This document shows positions 1 to 5,142 of a DNA stretch of 5,142 nucleotides, piece after piece. Location of the stretch: positions 1 to 5,142 of the forward strand of contig JAQGII010000257.1 in NCBI GenBank assembly GCA_028291305.1. The letters run 5' to 3'. Under the pieces are notes generated by a model. It was not told the origin of the DNA and made no database searches. It was given only the letters and a program-made list of their open reading frames with translations. The translations under genes were made by a program, and so were the position numbers. The stretch is from Caulobacteraceae bacterium. GTDB lineage: Bacteria; Pseudomonadota; Alphaproteobacteria; Caulobacterales; Caulobacteraceae. Numbering within the stretch: position 1 is the stretch's first letter; each line of letters starts with the position of its first letter.

Positions 1-587
1 GCCCGCAATGAGCGATAGACCGGGTTAATGTCGTGCAGCGCCGCCAGGTATCGCCCCAGGGAAGGCGCGCGGGCCGCCTGCTCCAGCACCTCGCGTGGGT
101 CCGCGGGAGGCGCCAGGTCTGGATCGACGAAGGCCAGACGCACGCCCCGCGCGGGTCGCCGCAGGGCGCTGACGTCGTCCTCCAAGGCGAGCGACAGCGC
201 CACCTCCGCCCGCGCCGCGGCGGCGGGGCTGCTGCGGCCGGCGGCGGCCAGGCCTGTGTTGGCCGCCCACTGCGCCGCCTCCGGGCGCAGGGCGGCCCTC
301 GGCGGCCAAAATCCGGATGGCTCCAGCCATAACGGCTGGTAGTCCCGCGCCTGATAGAAGACGAGCACGGCAAGGGGCGGGTGGGCGCGCTGGAGTTCAC
401 TCTCCACAGCCTCGCGCAGGGCGTGATCGGACACGGCGGCGGCGATCCGCTGCGGACCGTAGCCGGCGACAACCATCCCAAGGGCGAGCGCGAGGACCGC
501 CGCCGCCAAGGCCGGTGACCGGGGCCGGGGGCGCCGCCGCCGGCCGCGCCAGGCAGCGGCTCGCAGCGCCGTCGCGCCGTGGGTCAA
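1..587 (-). CDS. YcbB-like L,D-transpeptidase, N-terminal part (cut by window edge)
   Basis: The N-terminal 195 codons are visible; the gene continues past the left edge, so the catalytic YkuD domain with its Cys is not seen. I chose the TTG at 587-585. It has GGGAGA six bases upstream, and it keeps a basic cluster (RGRRRRPRPR, residues 14-23) followed by one hydrophobic segment (about 25-43), a typical inner-membrane signal anchor. The first ATG (474-476) would start inside that segment. The motif FYQARDYQPLW (residues 77-87) and the later HDINPVYRSLR (185-195) match the scaffold domain of YcbB-type transpeptidases, which form 3-3 crosslinks in periplasmic peptidoglycan. The stretch between them is short and alanine-rich compared with the usual domain. 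The start overlaps the upstream stop by four bases (TTGA), implying translational coupling. The family call rests on N-terminal motifs only. Confidence 0.72.
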   Translation of the reverse strand, partial: MTHGATALRAAAWRGRRRRPRPRSPALAAAVLALALGMVVAGYGPQRIAAAVSDHALREAVESELQRAHPPLAVLVFYQARDYQPLWLEPSGFWPPRAALRPEAAQWAANTGLAAAGRSSPAAAARAEVALSLALEDDVSALRRPARGVRLAFVDPDLAPPADPREVLEQAARAPSLGRYLAALHDINPVYRSLR

Positions 588-1021
588 CCGCGTTCTCCCG
601 CCCGGGCAATGGCGCGGCGGCGTGCGGCGGCCGGAGTCGCGCCGATACGGCGGAAGAGGCCGGCGGGGGCGGCTTCGGCGGCGGAACCGGCCGGCGGCGG
701 GTCGCTGGAGTCGTCAAGGAGGCCTCCGGCTGCCTGCCGCGTGACCGGCCCATAGGCTACGGGCGTGACCGCTGCGTCGGCGAGCAAGGCGTTCGGCGCC
801 GCGGGGGCGGCCGCGAGCAGGCCAAGCGGAGCGGCTTGCGCCGCCCTCAGGGACGCGCTGGCCCCGGAAACGCCAATCCCCCCGGAGGCGGCAATGGCCG
901 GCGAACCCATGAACGTGGACAGGAGCAGGACCATGGTCGGCGGCACGACGATCGCGCCGGCCCCTTCGAGGAAGGCGCGGCGATCCGGGCCTGGGTCCGG
1001 CGGAGGGGGGTGTCTGGGCAT
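584..1021 (-). CDS. Small exported protein with Tat-like leader, function unknown
   Basis: This encodes a 145-residue protein I cannot assign to a functional family. The N-terminus is proline-rich and then reads DRRAFLEG (13-20), with twin Arg at 14-15 followed by x-F-L as in Tat leaders. A hydrophobic stretch (about 21-39) and an AIA-A cleavage-like site (42-45) follow. Short alphaproteobacterial proteins with an RRxFL, LLLST and AIAASGG leader are usually annotated only as Tat-signal proteins. The mature part of about 100 residues is rich in Ala, Pro and Gly, has no Cys, and ends in a basic tail with several Arg (124-144). The ATG at 1021 has GAGAGG seven bases upstream. The stop TGA overlaps the TTG of the transpeptidase gene, so the two are probably cotranscribed and act in the same compartment. 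The leader and coupling make the frame likely; the role is unknown. Confidence 0.7.
   Translation of the reverse strand: MPRHPPPPDPGPDRRAFLEGAGAIVVPPTMVLLLSTFMGSPAIAASGGIGVSGASASLRAAQAAPLGLLAAAPAAPNALLADAAVTPVAYGPVTRQAAGGLLDDSSDPPPAGSAAEAAPAGLFRRIGATPAAARRRAIARAGERG
594..599 (-). promoter_or_regulatory. Ribosome binding site deciding the TTG start
   Basis: GGGAGA on the minus strand lies six bases before the TTG at 587-585 and inside the last codons of the upstream small gene. It supports the non-ATG start of the L,D-transpeptidase and re-initiation at the TTGA overlap. Confidence 0.6.
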
Positions 1022-1028
1022 CGTGGCG

Positions 1029-1034
1029 CCTCTC
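1029..1034 (-). promoter_or_regulatory. Ribosome binding site of the Tat-leader small gene
   Basis: GAGAGG on the minus strand lies seven bases before the ATG at 1021. It favours this start over the overlapping out-of-frame ATG at 1046, which opens an Arg/Pro-rich frame without a recognisable leader. Confidence 0.55.
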
Positions 1035-1115
1035 GGGCCGCGGCATTCCGGGCGCCCTCCGCGGCCGCGGCCTCCGGGCTGGCGTAGCAGTTAGCTAAAC
1101 CTTACAAAGCGCACT

Positions 1116-1154
1116 GCTCAGCTGGGTTCCCGAAGCGCCCGCTTAAGCTCAGCT
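1116..1154. repeat. Direct repeat GCTCAGCT, two copies 31 bp apart
   Basis: GCTCAGCT occurs at 1116-1123 and again at 1147-1154. The copies start 31 bp apart, close to three turns of B-DNA, so a protein bound to both would face the same side. The repeat is short and may be chance; a binding role is inference. Confidence 0.35.
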
Positions 1155-1155
1155 T
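1133..1155. repeat. Two abutting inverted repeats with AAGC/GCTT arms
   Basis: AAGCG-CC-CGCTT (1133-1144) is followed directly by AAGCT-C-AGCTT (1145-1155). The junction itself forms GCTTAAGC (1141-1148). The arms are short, so RNA stems would be weak; an operator or a 3'-end structure of the dehydrogenase transcript are possible readings. Confidence 0.35.
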
Positions 1156-1215
1156 GCGTCCTTGAGACGTTCGCCGACGCCGTCGGGGGCCCGCACGAAG
1201 GCGCCTGTGTCCGGC

Positions 1216-2493
1216 TTAGCCCGCCGCCTGAGCGGTCTTGCGGCGCACCGCCTGCACCTGCGCCGCCGTGACCGACGGCGCGCGGTTGCCCCAGCTGTTG
1301 CGCACATAGGTGGCGACCGCGGCGATCTCGGCGTCGTTCAGCTTCCAGTCGTAGGCCGGCATGGACAGGGGCGTCGGCCGGGCGGCGGTGGGCTGGCTGC
1401 GCGCGCCCCTGAGGATGATGCGGGTCAGCGTCGTCGGGTCGCGCTGCTGGGCGTTGGCGTTGCCCGGCAGCGGCGGGAAGTAGCGCGCGACCGCCTGGCC
1501 GTTCATCCGGTGGCAGGCCGAGCACTGGTCGACGAAGATCGCCTCGCCGGCCTTGAGGGTCGCCGGATCGAGCGCCGGCGCCGGCCGCTCGTCCATGGTC
1601 GGCAGGCTCTTCAGATAGACGGCGATGGCGTGCACGTCGGCGTCGGTCATCTGCGAGGTCGAGAAGGCCACCACCTCGGCCATGGCGCCGGTGACGTTGC
1701 TCTTGGCGTTGCGCCCGGTCTTCAGGTACTCGGCCACGTCGTCCGTGCTCCAGCCGCCCAGGCCGAAGCGGGGGTTGCCGGTCAGGTTCGAGGCCGTCCA
1801 GTTGTCCAGCACCGCCCCCTGGTAGCGGCGCGAGGTCAGGTCGCCGCCCAGCGCGCTCTTGGGCGTATGGCAGGCGCCGCAGTGGCCCGGCCCCTCGACC
1901 AGATAGGCGCCGCGGTTCCATTCGGCGGACTGCGCCGGGTCGGGGCGGAACTCGCCCGCCTTCAGATAGAGGGCGTCCCAGACGATCAGCAGGGCGCGCA
2001 GGTTGAACGGGAAGGGCAGGATGTCGGTCTGCACGTCCGTCCGGTCCGCTGGCGTCGTCTTCAGGAAGGCCAGCAGGGCGTCGCTGTCGGCCCGGGTCAT
2101 GCGCGTATAGTAGGGGTAGGGGAAGGCCGGGTAGAGGTGCTTGCCCTGGTCGTCGATCCCCTCGTGCAGCGCCCGGTAGAACTGGTCCGGCGTCCAGTCG
2201 CCGAGGCCGCCGGAGGTGATGTTGGCCGACAGGATGGCGCCGAACGGCGTCTGGATCGGGCGGCCGCCGGCGAACGGCCGGCCGCCGGCCTTGGTGTGGC
2301 AGGTCGCGCAGTCTCCCAGCACCGCCAGGTAGCGGCCGCGCTTGACGACGTCGGCCTCGCCCGCTTGAGGCGTCGAGAGGCTGGCCGCCGTGGAGGGCAG
2401 GGGCTGGCTGTCGCTGGGCTGGGTCAGGCCGATGGCGGCCAGCACCGCCAGGGTGGCGACGGACAGGGCGGGGATGATGGCGCGTTTCAGCAT
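1216..2493 (-). CDS. Three-haem cytochrome c subunit of a periplasmic flavohaem dehydrogenase
   Basis: The 425-residue protein accepts electrons from the GMC subunit and passes them to the quinone pool. An N-terminal hydrophobic segment (about 5-22) acts as Sec leader or anchor. Three class I cytochrome c domains follow, with haem motifs CATCH (62-66), CGACH (205-209) and CSACH (324-328). Likely Met axial ligands are M132, M271 and M378; M378 sits in the typical LSMPAYDW context. The length and three-haem layout match cytochrome subunits of gluconate, sorbitol, fructose and alcohol/glucose FAD dehydrogenases. The start is three bases after the GMC stop and has only a weak Shine-Dalgarno, suggesting coupled translation. 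Unlike some relatives, no hydrophobic C-terminal anchor is visible, as the tail (about 405-425) is polar. It is the last gene of the operon. The substrate is not determined by this subunit. Confidence 0.93.
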   Translation of the reverse strand: MLKRAIIPALSVATLAVLAAIGLTQPSDSQPLPSTAASLSTPQAGEADVVKRGRYLAVLGDCATCHTKAGGRPFAGGRPIQTPFGAILSANITSGGLGDWTPDQFYRALHEGIDDQGKHLYPAFPYPYYTRMTRADSDALLAFLKTTPADRTDVQTDILPFPFNLRALLIVWDALYLKAGEFRPDPAQSAEWNRGAYLVEGPGHCGACHTPKSALGGDLTSRRYQGAVLDNWTASNLTGNPRFGLGGWSTDDVAEYLKTGRNAKSNVTGAMAEVVAFSTSQMTDADVHAIAVYLKSLPTMDERPAPALDPATLKAGEAIFVDQCSACHRMNGQAVARYFPPLPGNANAQQRDPTTLTRIILRGARSQPTAARPTPLSMPAYDWKLNDAEIAAVATYVRNSWGNRAPSVTAAQVQAVRRKTAQAAG

Positions 2494-2496
2494 CGC

Positions 2497-4263
2497 CTAG
2501 GCCTGCACCAGGGGGCCGGGCGACTTCAGGTACTGGCTGCGGATCGCCGCCGCCGACCAGTAGGCCAGGGCCGCCAGGGTGCCGGTGGGGTTGTAGCCGG
2601 CGTTCTGCGGGAAGGCCCCGGCGCCCATGACGAACACATTGGGCGTGTCCCAGCTCTGCAGGTAGCGGTTGAGCACGCTGTTGCCAGGGTTCGTCCCCAT
2701 GATGGTCCCGCCGGTGTTGTGGGTGGTCTGGTAGGGCACGACGTCCCACGAGCCCTTGCGCCCGTTCACCTTGATCTCGCGCGGGTTCATCGCCCTGGCG
2801 ATGCCGGCGGCCTTTTCGGTCAGGTAGTCCGACATCCGGTGTTCGTTGTCGGTGTAGTCGAAGGTCATCCGCAGCAGCGGCCGGCCGAGCGCGTCCTTGT
2901 AGGTCGGGTCGAGGTCCAGGTAGTTGCCCCGGTGGCTCATCACCGCGCCGTGGGTGTTGATGGTGGTGGTGCGCAGGTAGTTCTTGGCGATCGACTTCTT
3001 CCATTCGCCGCCCCAGGCGGGCACGCCCTGCGGGGTGGGATGGGTCTCGATCGGCCGGGCGCCGGTGTGGACGATGCCGACGTAGCCGCCGCCGATGAAG
3101 CCCAGCCCTGTGTGGTCGAAGTTGTCGCCGTTGAAGTCGTTGACGATCGAGCCCAGGGCGCCGGCCCCGATGAAGGGGTTCATCAGCTTGTCTTCGTAGA
3201 ACAGGTTCACGGACGAGGTGATCTGGTAGGCGTAGTTCTTGCCCACCTGGCCCTCGCCGGTCGCGGGGTCGTAGGGCTTGCCGATGCCCGACAGCAGCAT
3301 CAGGCGCACGTTCTGCAGGATGTAGGCCGACAGGATCACCATCTCGGCCGGCTGGATCCACTCCTCGCCCGCCGCATCGACATAGGTGACGCCCGTGGCG
3401 CGCGCGCCGTCCGGCGACAGGTTGACCTTCAGCACCTCGCACTCGGTCTTCAGGGTGAAGTTGGGCTTGCGCATCAGCACCGGCAGGATGGTGGTCTGGG
3501 CCGAGGCCTTGGAGTCGTTGCCGCAGCCGAACTTCTCGCAGAAGCCGCAATAGGTGCAGGGGCCCAGCTGCACCCCCAGCGGGTTGGTGTAGGCCCGCGA
3601 CACGTTGGCCGTCGGGTGCGGGAAGGGGTGGTGGCCCAGGCCCGCCGCCGCCTTGGCGAACAGGTCGCAGGCATAGGGCATGTCCAGCGGCGGGTTGGGG
3701 TATTCGCGCGAGCGCGGCCCCTCGAACGGATCGCCGCCCGGCTGGATCACCCCCTTCAGGTTGCCGGCCTTGCCGGACACCCCGCACAGGTAGTCGAAGG
3801 TGTCGAAATGCGGCTCCAGCTCCTCGTAGGTGACCGGATAGTCCTGGATGGTCATGTCGCCCGGCACGGCGCCCGCGCCATAGCGCTGCAGGTTGTGGCT
3901 GCGGGCCTGGAAGTCGGACGGCAGGAAGCGCCAGACCTGCCCGTTCCAGTGCACGCCCGAGCCGCCGACGCCCGTGCCCGGCAGGAAGGAGCCGAGCTTC
4001 CGCATCGGCAGGGCCGTCTGGCCGGTATTGTTGCGGATGGTCAGGGTCTCGTGCGCCAGCCGCTGGAACAGCTCCTGGCGCCAATAGTAGCGCAGCTCGT
4101 CCTGGGCGTAGGTGGGCGGGTAGTCGGTGGCGGTGTCGCGCCAGGGGCCGCGCTCCAGCGCCAGCACATTGAGCCCGGCGTCGGTCAGCTCCTGGCCGAT
4201 GATCGCGCCGGTCCAGCCGAAGCCGACCAGCACGGCGTCCACCGAGGGAAGGGTCTGCGCCAT
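2497..4263 (-). CDS. GMC-family FAD dehydrogenase, catalytic subunit (gluconate 2-dehydrogenase-like)
   Basis: The 588-residue flavoprotein oxidises a hydroxyl group of a sugar, sugar acid or polyol in the periplasm. The N-terminal FAD fold shows VGFGWTGA (13-20, GxGxxG) and ERGPWR with E37 as the likely ribose-binding acid. GTGVGGSGVHWNG (96-108) is the FAD-binding loop seen in this group. A Cys cluster, C236, C239, C242 and C247 (CX2CX2CX4C), is of the kind that carries a 3Fe-4S centre in bacterial FAD-dependent glucose and fructose dehydrogenases. The C-terminal GMC region has H515 in THNTGG and N558 in GYNPTGT as the expected catalytic pair. The protein has no leader, so it is inferred to cross the membrane folded with the Tat-bearing small subunit. 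It lies four bases after that gene and three before the cytochrome gene. The family and complex type are firm; the substrate is not. Confidence 0.94.
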   Translation of the reverse strand: MAQTLPSVDAVLVGFGWTGAIIGQELTDAGLNVLALERGPWRDTATDYPPTYAQDELRYYWRQELFQRLAHETLTIRNNTGQTALPMRKLGSFLPGTGVGGSGVHWNGQVWRFLPSDFQARSHNLQRYGAGAVPGDMTIQDYPVTYEELEPHFDTFDYLCGVSGKAGNLKGVIQPGGDPFEGPRSREYPNPPLDMPYACDLFAKAAAGLGHHPFPHPTANVSRAYTNPLGVQLGPCTYCGFCEKFGCGNDSKASAQTTILPVLMRKPNFTLKTECEVLKVNLSPDGARATGVTYVDAAGEEWIQPAEMVILSAYILQNVRLMLLSGIGKPYDPATGEGQVGKNYAYQITSSVNLFYEDKLMNPFIGAGALGSIVNDFNGDNFDHTGLGFIGGGYVGIVHTGARPIETHPTPQGVPAWGGEWKKSIAKNYLRTTTINTHGAVMSHRGNYLDLDPTYKDALGRPLLRMTFDYTDNEHRMSDYLTEKAAGIARAMNPREIKVNGRKGSWDVVPYQTTHNTGGTIMGTNPGNSVLNRYLQSWDTPNVFVMGAGAFPQNAGYNPTGTLAALAYWSAAAIRSQYLKSPGPLVQA

Positions 4264-4267
4264 CGCC

Positions 4268-5014
4268 TCAGCTCCGCCTGGACCATTCGGGCCGCCCGCC
4301 GATGCCCACCGGGGGCAGGGGATAGGGCTGGCCGTAGGCCTTCACGAACGGGGTGTTGTCATAGCGGACGCCGGGGAAGCCGATCAGCTTCCAGCCGGCC
4401 ATGTCGCGGTTGCCGCCATAGATCGGGTCGCTGAAAAAGCCCTCCAGGGTGTTCTGCAGCAGCTGGGCGAAGAAGGTCTTGGCGTCGACGCCGCCGTCCA
4501 GCGCGATCTGTCCCGCCTCCAGCTGCCTGAGCAGGGCGTCCTGCTGGGCCGGCCCCAGCTTGGCGAAGGTCTTGCCGCCGTTGGCGCGGCCCGCCGCGTC
4601 GTCGATCGCCTTGATCGCCGCCCGGTACAGCTGCGCCGGGGTCATCCGCGTCTGGTAGCCCTGGGTGGGCTCGCCCTTGGCCCAGGGTCCCTGCATGTAC
4701 CAGCGCCCGCCCTGGCCGTAGTCGCCGGCCAGCTGCCGGTCCAGGAAGAAGGCCGCGCCCGCCTCCAGCGCGCCGGGGCCCAGCTCGTCCTTGGGGATCA
4801 GGCGGGCGGCGGCGGCTTCGATGAAGGCCGCTTCGGCGGGGGTGAAGAAGATGTAGCGGTCGTCGATGACGACGGCGTGCGGCGGGTCGGCCGCGCCTTC
4901 GCGCCAGGGCATCTCGCCGCGGATGGTGTCGGCCTGGGCCCCGGACAGGGCCAGGGTCGCCGGCAGGGCCACGCCGCCCGTCAGGAGCCCTCTTCGACTG
5001 ACGCCCTTGCTCAT
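4268..5014 (-). CDS. Gluconate 2-dehydrogenase subunit 3 family protein (small subunit, Tat leader)
   Basis: The 248-residue small subunit is needed in related enzymes for maturation and export of the flavoprotein. I start it at the ATG at 5014 because GGGAG lies six bases upstream; an in-frame ATG at 5032 has no good ribosome site and would only add MRRERA. The leader reads SRRGLLTGG (6-14), then a hydrophobic stretch (15-25) and AQA-D (26-29), fitting a Tat signal with cleavage near 28. Family hallmarks follow: MPWREGAADPP (35-45), FFTPAEAAFIEAAAARLIP (56-74), WYMQGPW (105-111) and GFFSDPIYGGNRDMAGWK (192-209), which continues into GFPG. It is the first visible gene of the operon, with its stop four bases before the GMC start. 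It probably supplies the export signal for the leaderless catalytic subunit. Confidence 0.92.
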   Translation of the reverse strand: MSKGVSRRGLLTGGVALPATLALSGAQADTIRGEMPWREGAADPPHAVVIDDRYIFFTPAEAAFIEAAAARLIPKDELGPGALEAGAAFFLDRQLAGDYGQGGRWYMQGPWAKGEPTQGYQTRMTPAQLYRAAIKAIDDAAGRANGGKTFAKLGPAQQDALLRQLEAGQIALDGGVDAKTFFAQLLQNTLEGFFSDPIYGGNRDMAGWKLIGFPGVRYDNTPFVKAYGQPYPLPPVGIGGRPEWSRRS

Positions 5015-5020
5015 GGCCCG

Positions 5021-5025
5021 CTCCC
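5021..5025 (-). promoter_or_regulatory. Ribosome binding site deciding the small-subunit start
   Basis: GGGAG on the minus strand lies six bases before the ATG at 5014. The alternative ATG at 5032 lacks an equivalent site, so the shorter product with twin Arg at 7-8 is preferred. Confidence 0.55.
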
Positions 5026-5032
5026 GACGCAT

Positions 5033-5142
5033 CCGCGTCCGTGTTAACCCGCCGAGGCAACGCTCGTTCCCGACGCGGCTAGCCGGGGCCGGTTCCGGTG
5101 GCGGCGCGATCCGGGGCGCCGCCCGCCGCCGGCGCGCCGGCG
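5033..5142. other. Region upstream of the dehydrogenase operon, content unclear
   Basis: About 110 nt precede the operon to the window edge. The outer 40 bases are almost pure G and C. The palindromes GCTAGC and GTTAAC occur in the inner part. One minus-strand frame is open from the edge to a TAG at 5081-5079 and reads as a Gly/Ala/Pro-rich tail, so it could be the end of a preceding gene, but 20 codons cannot support that. I see no convincing promoter pair. Confidence 0.3.

Larger units (their letters stand above)
1022..1215. other. Intergenic region between the dehydrogenase operon and the small-gene/transpeptidase pair
   Basis: These 194 nt separate the cytochrome stop from the next start on the same strand. 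The stretch around 1086-1110 is clearly more AT-rich than its surroundings and contains the palindrome TTAGCTAA (1091-1098). The most likely place for a promoter reading leftward is this AT-richer patch, but I cannot fit a convincing -35/-10 pair. A short hairpin (CCGAC, loop of 3, GTCGG; 1174-1186) follows the cytochrome gene but has no T run on the minus strand, so it is not a canonical terminator. Short repeats at 1116-1155 are listed separately. Confidence 0.5.

Noticed and set aside
25..330. A 101-codon minus-strand frame inside the transpeptidase region
   Set aside because: It is a frame-shifted shadow of the transpeptidase reading. The correct frame gives FYQARDYQPLW and INPVYRSLR; this one gives only Arg/Gly/Pro-rich sequence.
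317..1087. A 256-codon plus-strand frame opposite the small gene and the transpeptidase
   Set aside because: It is low-complexity Arg/Gly/Ala-rich with no ribosome site or motif, while the minus strand has a leader peptide, Shine-Dalgarno sites and a recognisable family motif.
1091..1098. TTAGCTAA as a -10 element or operator
   Set aside because: The GCTAA core resembles alphaproteobacterial -10 elements, but I found no -35 at suitable spacing on the minus strand, and an 8-bp palindrome alone is weak evidence.
1174..1186. CCGAC-GCC-GTCGG hairpin after the cytochrome gene as a rho-independent terminator
   Set aside because: The stem is only 5 bp and no T run follows on the minus strand, so it does not meet the usual form.
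2263..2294. GC-rich repeated GGCCGCCGG blocks inside the cytochrome gene
   Set aside because: They encode the repeated AGGRP residues near the first haem motif, a normal feature of this protein family, and need no separate explanation.
1118..4084. A 988-codon minus-strand frame overlapping the GMC and cytochrome genes
   Set aside because: It is an out-of-frame shadow rich in Arg, Pro and Gly, with no domain signature. The two real genes explain the same DNA.
1162..4434. A 1090-codon open frame on the plus strand, antisense to most of the dehydrogenase operon
   Set aside because: In such GC-rich DNA the frame opposite a real gene with GC-biased third positions often lacks stops. The product is a Val/Gly/Arg/His-rich string without recognisable domains, and it opposes well-supported genes with haem, FAD and Cys motifs.

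Overview
The window is very GC-rich, and every gene I can support lies on the minus strand. The base composition, strong GC bias at third codon positions and gene content suggest an alphaproteobacterium. A Caulobacterales-like genome (Caulobacter, Phenylobacterium or Brevundimonas type) is my best guess, but no marker gene here settles it.

Right part, read right to left (about 5014 to 1216): a compact three-gene operon for a membrane-associated periplasmic flavohaem dehydrogenase. The order is small subunit with a Tat leader (gluconate 2-dehydrogenase subunit 3 family), GMC-type FAD catalytic subunit with a Cys cluster, and three-haem cytochrome c. The gaps between genes are only 4 and 3 nt. 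The expected electron path is sugar, sugar acid or polyol, then FAD, probably an Fe-S cluster, the three haems c, and the quinone pool. The GMC subunit has no leader of its own, so it is probably folded in the cytoplasm and exported with the Tat-bearing small subunit. The substrate cannot be read from the sequence; gluconate, glucose, sorbitol, fructose and others all use this architecture.

Middle (1022-1215): a 194-nt gap with short repeats and palindromes and a small AT-richer patch. It probably holds the 3' end of the dehydrogenase transcript and the promoter of the next pair of genes. I see no canonical terminator or confident promoter.

Left part (1021 to 1): a 145-residue alanine-rich protein with a Tat-like leader and no recognised function. 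Its stop codon overlaps the TTG start of a gene that runs off the left edge. That gene encodes a membrane-anchored protein whose visible N-terminal 195 residues look like the scaffold domain of a YcbB-type L,D-transpeptidase (peptidoglycan crosslinking). The pairing of an uncharacterised exported protein with a transpeptidase is the least explained item in the window. I see no mobile element, CRISPR array, tRNA or rRNA.
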